Shown here in pieces: positions 32,401 through 44,400 of a DNA stretch of 64,000 nt. The notes below the pieces were generated by a model, which searched no databases, was not told where the DNA came from, and was given only the letters and a program-made list of their open reading frames with translations. Positions within the stretch are counted from its first letter, which is position 1, and each line of letters starts with the position of its first letter. The stretch spans positions 1,178,001 through 1,242,000 of the forward strand of contig OY725489.1 of NCBI GenBank assembly GCA_963281255.1, given 5' to 3'. The DNA is from Aphrocallistes beatrix (taxonomy: Eukaryota; Porifera; Hexactinellida; Sceptrulophora; Aphrocallistidae). The translations under genes were made by a program, and so were the position numbers.

Positions 32401-35400
32401 CTTTTTAGGTTTTACGGAAATTCCGCTTCCACACCCTCAATCTGCTGACTGCTACGAACGTGCTGGAGGAAGGGCTAGACGTGCCTCAGTGCAATCTTAT
32501 TGTTAGGTTTGACTTACCTACAACTCCCCGCAGCTACATCCAATCAAAGGGCAGAGCTAGAAATAAAGAAGCGCTCCTCTTCCATATGATTCCTAAGGTT
32601 GGTTCATCTGAACAGACTTAGTGTGCTTCCTATGTCATTACAGTATTTATTGCATCTATCTGATCCAATATAATATTAGTACGTATTATCCGAGTACGTA
32701 CTGACCGAGTTCTACTGTATTAGTAAACCACAAAATAGTTTAATGTGGCTTTTAATTAGTTACTTTTGTAGTATTGTTATACATGTCTCGTGCTGTCCAG
32801 TGATCTAGTTTAGATATTTTGAATCTGTTAGGGCAATAAATCAATTTATGCATTTTTTCAATGAATAGTACTATTCGGCTGAACCGGATATCTGGTGCAT
32901 CTCTAATCTCTTGTGGAGTTTAAGAGGTCTTCAATGCCACTTTTACCTGGGGTATTTTCTATTTATAGTCTGGACCCCCAATTTTATATGGGTTCCCCGC
33001 CCAAAATGGCTTAAACAGGAATTGACGCAACACATTCCTGGTATAGGCGGGGTTATTAATTAATATCATAAATTAATAAAAATTCTTAACCATTTAACCG
33101 AAACCATTTTTTTCATAGAAAGGGATGTTCGAACATATGCACAATATTGATACATTCCAGCGCATCGAGAAAATGCTGACGAGTACGTGCAGCTCTAGAA
33201 GCGATGCTAGCCTAGAGCACAGGAGCGATCTGGAAGACATTCCTCCCTATACAATAGCCAGCACTGGAGCTAAGCTCACAGGCACTTCTTCAGTGATGCT
33301 TCTGAACGGGTATGTGTCTCCTTTCATGCTCATAATGTTATTGCGAATTCAGTAAATCATAATATAAAAATGTCACGTTTTCTTTTTTAGTTATTGTCAA
33401 CGCTTCTCTAGGGATCCTTATTCCGATTCTAAACCTTTCTGCCTTTCAAAAAAAGTGAATAATCACAATACAAGTGGTTTTATATGCAAACTTCGCCTTC
33501 CAGAGAAAGCTCCTTTGCAAGATGTTATTGAAGTAAGACACTTTTATTCTCATACAAGTCCTACTTTAATCTCATAATGCTAGAATTGGATTATCCTAAA
33601 CTGAGCATTGCTTCTGAGCCTTTCCTTGATCTTGGAATGCAGCATCCATTCAATATTGAGTTGTATCAGACATGAATTATTTAGTTATACATAGCATTCA
33701 ATGTAATGGTATGTAATTAGGAATGTGCTGCCACTTTCCTGGAGTCTTACGCGTTGAATAACTGACAAATCTAAACTTAATTAACAGAATTGGGCAATTT
33801 TTCATTTGTAAATGGATACGTATTGTGTCTAGACATGTCTAAACAAATTTCTAATAGAATTAGCTTTATATTCAATCTATAGAGTGACGTGTGGCCCTCG
33901 AATGAACTAGCCAGAAGAGAGGTGCATATGAAGACCTGTGTGAAGCTGCATGAAATTGGGGAAATAGATGATTATCTCCATGTAAATAAGCCTACTAGTG
34001 ATAAGCAGTTGTCTTCACTGCTAGAAGGATTGTCTGGACTCACTCTCCCCAATAGCAAGAATAGTTATTATGAAAATAAGGTCAGTTGAGTGTGCTATGA
34101 CTACACATGTATTGATTCTATATACATTTGTGTAATTATACTAGGTACGTAGATAGTGCTGGGTAAGAAGGTAAAATACAAAGGTTTTAGATCTTATAAT
34201 ATATTGTCTGGCCACATAATGGCTATGTTATATCATGCGTTGAAATATTCAACTATTCTAACTATTCAATTCTAACTATAATACTATACGTAATAATAGT
34301 GGTGTTAATATGATATGGTTATCTCTAGTTGAGCTAATCCCATTCTAATATTTAATCTCCGTAACTCGACACGACATAATCCATTCTATAGTCCTACTAC
34401 TAAGAGAATATAAGCTCTGTGTTCAATTAACCCAGACTAAATATCCTTGATTCGTTGCGAGTGAAATACTGTATCAGAATGGCAGTCGTGTCTCAACCTA
34501 AGATAACCCATACTGACGCAGAGAATGTGTTGAAATCGATGGAAGTTTCAAAAATTAGGGGATGGAATGAGAAAGACGTAGCTGAAAATTTCCTAAAACC
34601 GCTTGGGTTTGAGTATAGCGCTAAGATATTCGAGGAAAACAAGATTACTGGAGTGTGCCTCTTAGCGATGACGGATGCGCATTTGAAAGAGTTGAACATC
34701 CTTTTGCTCGGCGACAGGATCCACATGGTGGAGTACCTGGAGGTTCTGAAGAAGAAGAGGAAGCAAGAGGACAGGGGGAAAACTCTCTGGGAAGGTCAGA
34801 CCCCGGTGAAAGCGTATGCCTATTCGGACAACTGCTGTCAGTGGGTATATTGGTGGTGCTGTCCCTGCTTCGTGTATAAGACCACCTGGAGAATCACTTC
34901 TCAGGGGATTAGGCACAGGAAACCGCGCGTATTTGGCGAGGCTGATGCCGGGTTTATCGACTTCCGATTCTTGAAAGATATCGAGACGCGCCACGAGAAT
35001 CGATGCGGGTGCTGCTGCCAGTACCATCAACTGGTACTGTTTGCTGACGACGCTTCCACCCAGAAGAAAGATGCCGATGGTACCGAAGAGTTGATCATCA
35101 TTTCGCATCCGGATTGTTTGCACATTGAAGATGTCGTTAGGAATGCATGGACTGATGTTAAGCTAGTCGCCGACTGAGCTTGCGTGTAACAGCAGTACTT
35201 TTGTGATTGTGAACTTTCTATTTTCTAGTATTTAGGTTTGTATATGAGGCTATCTATGGGTTTATATATCTAGCTTTTTGTAAGAGTGCTCTAACTATTA
35301 GTTTTTAAACAAAAATAAAAAAATATTTATAATTATAGAATCAAAAACACGATATTCGGAATCTACACCACTAAAAACCCCAGATCAACCGTTGAAACCT

Positions 35401-38400
35401 TGTCTCTAGCATTTTTTTGGAATTTATTTACTTTAAGTACCTATTATTTTTTAAAAATTTTTTGGATTCTCTTGCCAGTTCTTTTAACAAACAAACAACA
35501 AATATTAGCGTTTATACATAGTAAAAGATTTAATATTTTCCTATTCTTTTACCAGATAACATAAAAGGACGTATACTTCGTATAATGTTAACCAATATTG
35601 AGTAGAATCGAAATTACTTTATATTAACAGCTAGACATAATTTGAATCTAATTATTCATAAAGTTAAATTCTACTTCTGTATTTATTGGGATATTTTTCA
35701 TTTGTTTTAAATGCCTATGCTTTTGCTTATTTCAGCTATAGATGTACACAATACAGATATCGTACCAAATACTCCAAATTTGATATAATCGTATTGTTAG
35801 ATTTCACAGACGTCTGTACCATTATACTATAAGGGCATCTCCCTATAGGAGATCTGCTAAAAGTCTGAAATTACCAGTTTACATTGTAAAAGTTTGCGAT
35901 TGAAATATATTGTCTTATTGTCTGAATTAAAAAACAATCCACCATCATACAGAACTACATCCAGCTTCATGTTGTATCATCACACTCCGATATGTGGGAA
36001 CATATTTCCATCATGCCTGGAGTGTTTGATCAATATTTGTTAAGTAAAAGTAAAGTAAAGTTTAAGTATATTCTAACAGAATTTACCTCCTATCGCCCTA
36101 TTCAGTAGCACGCCTCATGCCATTCTCACTTGTGTTCCTTTTTATTTTTAAATAAAATCTCTCTACCAATGAAAAGTGTACTTAATCTCATACTTGCAAT
36201 GTACTATGGATTTTGCTAACTCATTTCCGATTAAGTATTTTGGGCGGGGAAACCTTAGAAATGTGGGCTCCCTACTTACTATAAATATAATGGACCCCAT
36301 GTCATTGCCGTTAGTACATATATTTGACTTGATTTCCTCATCTCTGTATTCATTGCTTGACTCCTGTCAATTTTATAAAGTAGTATATTTCAATGTTCCG
36401 GAACAGTATCTCCGTGTTTCGTTCATTTCTTACAGTGAAGAGTTCTTGGAAGCTCCAATGTTTTAGTTCCGAATCCGCTAAGACCGATTCTCCTGATACA
36501 AACTATTATCAGGCGAAAATGGAAGAGTTCCTGTCCGCAAAGAATAGACTTGCTTACATAATGGGAGCTGATCCTAACACTTTCACTGAGGGAGAAATGA
36601 AGGGGGCACTCACCTACCTAATTCCTCACCACATCCGTCCAGTCGCTACCCGGCCTCACATCCTGCATCCAGACGAGCTGAAACGAAGAAATAGAGTAGA
36701 GTTGAAAGTTCTGAGAGCTGATGTGAATAGCCGCCCCCTTGAACCCGGGTTCTATACCTCCAATCCGTTCTACCATAACTTCTTGCTAGATGTGATCCGG
36801 TTCAAGAAATATCTAGACACAGATGATGAGTCTTTCAAGCCTAAGAACATCACAGACCTCCCAGAGCCTGAAGACTGTACTCTAGAAACAATTCTAGATG
36901 CAAATGTATTCAAGTTTTTTGATAAAGATTCAATTGAGCTGGTTATCGGCGAGACCTTGTCGAACTGGTACTATGATAGCGTGCGAGAGGAAATAACCGG
37001 ACTAATCAAGTATCCAGGTGCGAACGAACTTGTGCTTACCTTTGTGAGGCCTTTCTTTCGGCCTTTGTTGAAAACAACGCCGAATATCAACGAAATCACA
37101 GAATACACTCACGAGTCGGGGGTACAGGTAGTCGAGCAGACAGGAAAGCGTAAATCGAGTAGTTCAGTGGTAAAGGTTTGGCGTGGAGACGGCTATATCA
37201 CTGTCAACGGTCGGTCTATGAGTGAGTACTTCAAGACCTTCCAGGACATGACACAGATCCTGTATCCGCTCAATATTATCGGAGCATTGGGAAAGTTCTC
37301 TGTAGATTGCCAAGTAGTGGATGGGGGCTCCTCAGGGCAGTCTGGAGCTATCCGTATTGCGCTCGCTAAAGCGCTCGCTTTCCTGGAACCTCAGTCTGCG
37401 CATATTCTCTCCGGCTCCGGCCTGCTGTGGACAGATTACAGGAGGAAGGAGGGGAAAAAACCGGGACGGATGAGAGCGAGAAGAGGGTTCACCTGGAGGA
37501 AGCGATAATCGATATTGTTAGATTCATTAAATTATAATTTGACTATCAAAATTAATAGTGTCGTAAACCATTATTTTAATTAAAAAGGAAGTAATTACAA
37601 CTAAAGTATCTAACAATGCTACAAAATACACAAGGGTAGACTAAAAGAAAATAACAGAACTCTATTCACAAACATGTATAATGTAGTACTACTCTGTCCT
37701 ACTCGGTTCTTAATACCCGTTTTGAGAGCCGAACTTATTCTCTATCTTCGCGTTGTTCGGGTTCTCCGGGGGGAGAAGTTCTGGATGGGTGGACTTGATC
37801 ACTTCGTATAAGACCTTGGCTGTGAGGGCTTGTCCCATCCTACTCGTATGAAACCCATCCACTGGTTCTATCAGTTCCCATCCTTCCTTTCCTTGACTCT
37901 CCCACTCTTTGATCATCTTTGCTATTGGGTTTTCAATGTAAACTAACTTGATTCTTTTGTAATTTTTCCCATCCACCACTTCATTGAGCGCTTTACTGAG
38001 ATTCAGAGCTCTATCATTGGTCACATTCCTCCAAGTTTCATTATCATTCAACCATCCGAAGCACGGACTGATCTCGAGACAGTTTAGATAATTGTAGAAC
38101 TGTCTGTAAGTAATGTCTTTTAAGAAGCTGGAAACCGGATGTATACGGTTGTGCATGTTATCGTAGAGAACGCGTCCGTCCGCTAAGCCTACTGCCAGCA
38201 CTACGCTGCTCTCAGGAAGAGTAGCCTCGAGGTAGTCTAGCACTTCATTCATATTCTTCTTGAACTCATCCACCGTGGTCATGTGATCCATTGAATGGTG
38301 GCTGTTGCATACGTCATTGCCAAGTAGAGCAAGCACTGCGAATATTGGTTTGTCTCTAGTGATGTTCCTTGCTAGGGTTTTTATGATCTTAAAGATGTTG

Positions 38401-41400
38401 GTTGAAGAAGCTCCATTTACAGCTATGTTCTGATAATCTCGATGGTTGCATCTATTCAAGTCGAGGAGTTGTTGGTAGAGAGACTTTACCTCGCCTGTTG
38501 CAGTGTCCCACTCGGACAACTTGTAGCCAGTGGCGGCGGACTCCATCGGCCAGTCAAACTCATTCTCAACCATTTCCGGTAGGTACTTATACGTTTCCGG
38601 TCCTATCTCGATTGGATCTACCAGTTCTCTTGGTAAATGGAAGTGTGCTCCGACACTATCTCCGTACACCACAGAGCCCATTGATTGTGTACCCCTGCAC
38701 CAGAGGTCTTCGTAGCTCTCCCCTGTATCGGCATCTATGCCTACGATCCCGTTACAGTTCGTATCGACTACTGCATCGTGTCCATCTCCTCTTCCTGGGT
38801 AGATTAGTTTATCGAAGTCATTACAATCCTTTCCTCTCCACGATGCACCTCTCAAAGTCCTTATGACTGAGAAATGGTCTTGATCCAGGTCCTGTGCAGG
38901 ATAGTGATCTTCAACCAGTTTAATTATCTTGCAGATTTCCTTAAAAGGCTCGAAATCACACATATCTTTCGGCATATGCGTTGTGAAGTGCTTAGCATGG
39001 CGATACCTGCTCACGTGAGCAGCTATTCTCCCCATGTCCCTGTGTCCAGGGTACAGAGTGCATTCTGTTTCTTTTCCTTTGCAAAGGGTTAGTCCGCGGC
39101 AGATTTTGTCCGGGTGTGTTGTCTCCTCTAACAGAATGAACAGAGGTAGACCGAATATATCAACGATATCTGTACAAGCTTTCCCGTATTCGCCCGGCAT
39201 ATAACTGCATAGCGTTTCTAATCCCTTCTCCACTGTAATGTTATTGTACTCGACATACTCCAGTACCACACCCACTACCATTGTGCATCCCACGCACCAG
39301 TAATCGCACGAGGCCGTCTGAATGTTCAGACTCAGAATCAGCGAGATGATAGTCAACAGACTTGTACACAATTTCATTTTGTATTTGCATTGCAAGAGGT
39401 TGGGTATTGTCACTTTTATAGAATTCTCTTACTACCTTTTCTAGGTAGAGAGACTATCAAGTTGTATTAGGTCACGTGCTCTAACTTCCTAATGATAACA
39501 TCACTTCCAATAATTCTAGTCTAATTCAGGAATATCCTATTTTTATACTTTATGGAGTATGTGTCCAGCTCTATTCGTGTCCTATTAGCTTAATATTCTG
39601 TTAGTTAAGACATTGAAAAACTTACATTTAATTTCATTGCTTTAAATCTTTTTGTGAAGCCATTATTTATTTCCTACTCATTTCCATAGATTCCCTCTGC
39701 TCTGAGAAAACCTCTGCAGCTCTACTATGACGGCAGTTCCCCACACTATATCTACCGATTCATTATAGTGCATAGGGAGAGTGAGGTTCCATATTGGGGA
39801 CAGGATAAAGACGAAGTGTCCCCCTTCGATCCTAACAACTACATTGGAATCATCACAGCAGAGAGTTTGCCGTATGCACAGGTATCCAAGACATTAGCCT
39901 AATACTTACTTGCTTATATAATATTCTCTTGATTTTCTCAGTTCTGATTCACTTACAATATAAGCTTTGAATTTCAATGTTCTTATAGATTCCAACGTTT
40001 GAGATCTTCTACCATGAGTTGAATTTGATGGTATCTTTGGAGCTGATAGCAACCAGGACTCCACTGAACAAGATCTACTCCCAGTTAGCCAAATTCCAGG
40101 ATTCAGTTTTCACAGAAATAATTCGTTGCAACATGGAGATCTTCAAGTATACACCAAACGAGAGTAACAAAAGAAGTTTTATGATATGTCCGCTTATTGA
40201 CCTTGAAGGGGGGAAGTGGGATTTTGATACCGAATGTTTGGATCTTTTCATATCGAATGCACCACTGACAGCTGATTTCGATGAATTCTATTTAAACCGC
40301 GTTGTAACATCTAGTTACCACGTTCCTAAGAGGTATTTCCATATCGTGAAGGTTAGTGACCGAATAACACTAAGGTCGCGATTCCCAGACCCCGAATATC
40401 CCACCTATGAGGACTACTATAGATTCAAACGAGGCATTACGTTTAGAGAGGAGGATTATTCAAAACATGCTCTTGAGGCTGTGTATGTGTCGGGGCACAT
40501 TAACCTGATCACTTCTAGGTAATCTGAGTATGAACTTTAATATGATTTGTCTTATTTAAATTCCAAAATATATCATGAGAATTAGCCTATTTTTGTTTTT
40601 GATATTTTTCAGTTTTCCCCTCTAATCATGTAGACATAAGACTGTCCAAGGCAAAGACCTTCCCAAGCGCGACTTTTCCCGGCATCAGAACCTGAACCTA
40701 TTCTCCCCTCACTTGACTGCACACCCCATCCCCAGCACCCTATGGAGACTCTGTGTCATCCTCCCATCCATCCTCTGGCGCCTGGAGAGCTTCCTGCTCA
40801 TGGCAGAGGTAGCGTCTCGCGTAGACGGGGTAGGGAGGGAGGGGGGAAAAGGGTACAGTATCCGTGAGGGACCTGATGTTAATGGTGTAAGACATGGTCA
40901 TCTCAACTATGAAACTCAACCGGAATTGTGCATTGAGAAGTCATCTTACGGTGAGAGTCCTAACCTCATAACTCTACTCACTGCCTGCACAGGTAAGTTC
41001 ATATAGAAGTAGATACGGCATAGTATTTAATGATTCACTAAAATATGACTCGTTTTATTATATTTATAAAGCACCCAATTTTGCGATCTTAAATTTGAAG
41101 GGAGATGTCTCTCATTTGCCCACAGAATCCTTGCTAGGAATATTCAATTGATTACTTCGATTAATCGGACATAGTATAATTTCCATTATTTTGTTTTGAT
41201 TAAGCGAGGTTTCCAATTGAGCGAAGTAGTTTCACTATTGCATGGGAATAATTCCTTTCAAAACTTGTCCCACTATGTAGTTGTCTCAAAATCTTAATTT
41301 TGATTCTATACTATATTAAATCAAAATGCGATTGGTGTCTACATCTTAGATGCCGTCGTAAACGAAATAAAAATAAGAGATCCAACTGACCCACTTTCAA

Positions 41401-44400
41401 TTACCTCTAATATATCGCCCCTCATATTTAACATTTTTCAGATTGATGTTCTTTTAATACAAGTACGTTATTTCAAAATCTACTTTACAAAATTACGTGT
41501 AATATAAGCGATCACTATCAACAAGCCTTGCAGGTAGGAGACAGTTGCTCTTTTGTACAATTTGATGCTGAAAAAGTTCCTATCTTCCCTAATAACACCC
41601 AACTTTTCTCCGGATAGCGACAAGTCTATTGTTCTGTCTCCCGGAATTACCGACATGTCTTGGTGTTCTTGTTCGATGATGATACTCATTTCCTTCTTAA
41701 ACCGCAATCGGATCTTTTTTCCACCACAGCGGAGACTGAATTTCGTCATGGCGCGGTTCCATTTAATCTTAGTGTCAGTGGGCGGTTTTGCTAATGTTGG
41801 ATCAAGAAGGTTATTTAACATGATATTTATATCTTCGTTTCTAGATGCTCTTTGTCGTGATAGCTTCATGCTACGTCCCATTGATTGGGAGAGTCGGGCG
41901 ATTTCTAAATTATATCCTAGCTGATGCTTCTGTATAACGAAAGTATTTTGATTTCCAAGCACCCCTTTCTTCTCCAGTTTGTAAGCGAAGAGATCTATCT
42001 CCTCACTGAATTCTCCCGGGTAGCATAGCACGGTGTGATGGATGTTTGTCTGTTTCTGAAACAGCCTGGGGAGTCGTGTCATATCAATTCTGTTCTCTTT
42101 CACAGCAGTCATGCACAGCTGTGATAAAGTGGGGACAGTTCTGTACAACACTAGACTTCCAACCTCGGCCGTAGTTGCGTAGACTAGAACATTCATGTCC
42201 GGACTGAGTGAGAGTGACGTCACGTGGTTTTTAATGGGAAGTTTATAGTTTATCACCTCGTGGCCTTCTTTCAAGCTTAAAACTGACAGACGCCTCCCTT
42301 CTATCGCTGTATTCGTAGCGACCAGTAGTAACCCATGCTCAGGGTATACGCTGTAGTGCTCCACATCAGATTTCAGTTCTTTAGCGGCTGTGAATGAAGT
42401 ATGGAAGAGAGTCAAGCACTGATTCGTGTCTGTAACCAAGAGGTGTCTCGGCGCAAAGAAACTGATCTGTGTGGAGTAGAAGAGAACGTAGGTGGAGGTG
42501 ATAACCCAGTGGAGGCCTTGCGTGGAGACCTCTATCACGAGGTGGTAGGGCACTGTTATGAAGATAGAACTGTCGTCATGACTCCACGCTAATCGCTGAC
42601 TCGGCGTTTCTCGCTCTCTGTGCAGCAGCCCCTGTCCCACCAGATGCCGCGGGTAGCACACCTTGGCGTGGGTGATCTGAGACTGAGAGAGGCTGGAGTA
42701 GACGTAGAGCGTCAAGGGGTGGCCTCTCTGCGAGCTAGCGCCAAGACAAGCTAGCCTGTTCCCATCATGGGACCAGTTGAGCCCCACTGTTGTGTTCTGG
42801 GTATAGTTTGGAGGTGTGAGTAAGCGCGTATCAACTTTAGGCGGTGGTTTGATATCCAACAGCATGACTGCACCGCTACGATCCGCGATGGCAGAGTAGG
42901 CGTGAGTGGAAGAACAGCTGATGTGTGTTACAGCGCCGAGATTTAGTGAAAGGGTGAGGCTCTGTGGGTTTGCTGTGATCGGGGGTATGGGGTACCAGGT
43001 CACACCTACGCTCCCATTCTGCAGTCCAGTGATGAGACAAGAGGAGACGGGGGAGATTCGCTGCCAGGCTAATGCTGATACAGACACTGGCGTCTTGATT
43101 GGAGTGTAGCGAGAGGGAAATATTTGAGTTATCATTTCATTTAGTTTCGTTGTTTCCTACATTATGATTCATTTATAGTTTCGACGCGATTGATACTTGT
43201 CTGTGGTTCTAGTATCGTGTTATTGAACGTGTCAACAATTCTTTTCGATTGTATCAAATTCTGACTGGACTCTTTCATCATTGACAAACTTGACATGTCT
43301 GAGAGTAACATTAGAATGGAATGTTATTTCATCAGATTACTTGAAATATTATAGGCAAATTTGAAACTGGAAATATTAGCACATATTAATGCTATTACAG
43401 TATACATAACGACATTATGGATACGTATCAGTCTTTGGTGGTTTCAATTGTATTAGTATTTAAAGGAGACAATGATAACACAAATTGAATTTAATGTTTA
43501 TGCTGATTAATCAGATGATAATGTTAGATTCTTCTAGCTAATCTGGTTAATTATTAATGAGTATGTTAATGTGTAGCTGCTTCAGCTGGGGACCTGGTGA
43601 ATCTCGAGCGCCAGGAATTTCTAGGCGACAGTTTTCTCAAGTTGATCTCCTCGATTCACTACTTCACTACTGACAGCAAGAGGAGTGAACGAGATCTGAC
43701 TGAACTGAGACTGAAGTTCGTATCTAACGAGACATTGCATGCACTGGGAGTGAAGAAGGGGTTTGTGAATGTGATTAGAGTTGCAGCATTCGATGTGCGA
43801 ACTCACTACTCACCTCCTGGCTACTCCTTCAAGACACAAGTACTAGAACGTATGAACTCATCCATTCCTTAACAAACGTCACATACATCTTAGTCTTGAA
43901 TTCTGTTCATTTCTAGATTCGATCGAACGCATTCCTCCTGGTAAAGATATGATGACAACAGCAGAAGGGTTCCGTATTCTCTCAGAAAGTCGAGGAAATA
44001 TCTTCAAAAATAATATTGTCACTGCACATCAGCTACCATTCTGCTTCCAGCAGTTCAACGACAAGACCACTGCAGACTGTATGGAAGCTGTACTCTGTGC
44101 CTACGTGCAATCAGGAGGGATACACCAAGGAATCAAATTCCTATCTTACCTCGATCCAGAAATAGGATCTAGTACTTCATTCACTAGATCCAACCCCAGC
44201 GAGCATTTCGCAGAGATGGGACACTTTTTCAGTCCTACTAATGCCTTCTCACACTATTGGCATGAGTATGAGAGTAAGAATCTACATTTGGAGTACTCTC
44301 CTGGGGAAGTGAGCGATCTGCCTCCTGAAAAATGGAGGAGAATACAGCAGTTCCAGACTAGTTTGAACTATAAATTCAACAATATTCTCCTTTTGGTTGA

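Noticed and set aside
34662-35123. 153-aa minus-strand frame
   Set aside because: Antisense shadow of the SAM-domain gene; no recognisable domains.
36176-36466. 96-aa frame overlapping the MRPS9 start
   Set aside because: A different frame with no domain; MRPS9 has its own ATG with a presequence at 36393.
40613-40633. Acceptor at 40612 for Dicer exon 12
   Set aside because: Joining there reads into a TAA within four codons; the ATGTAG acceptor ending at 40633 keeps the conserved frame.
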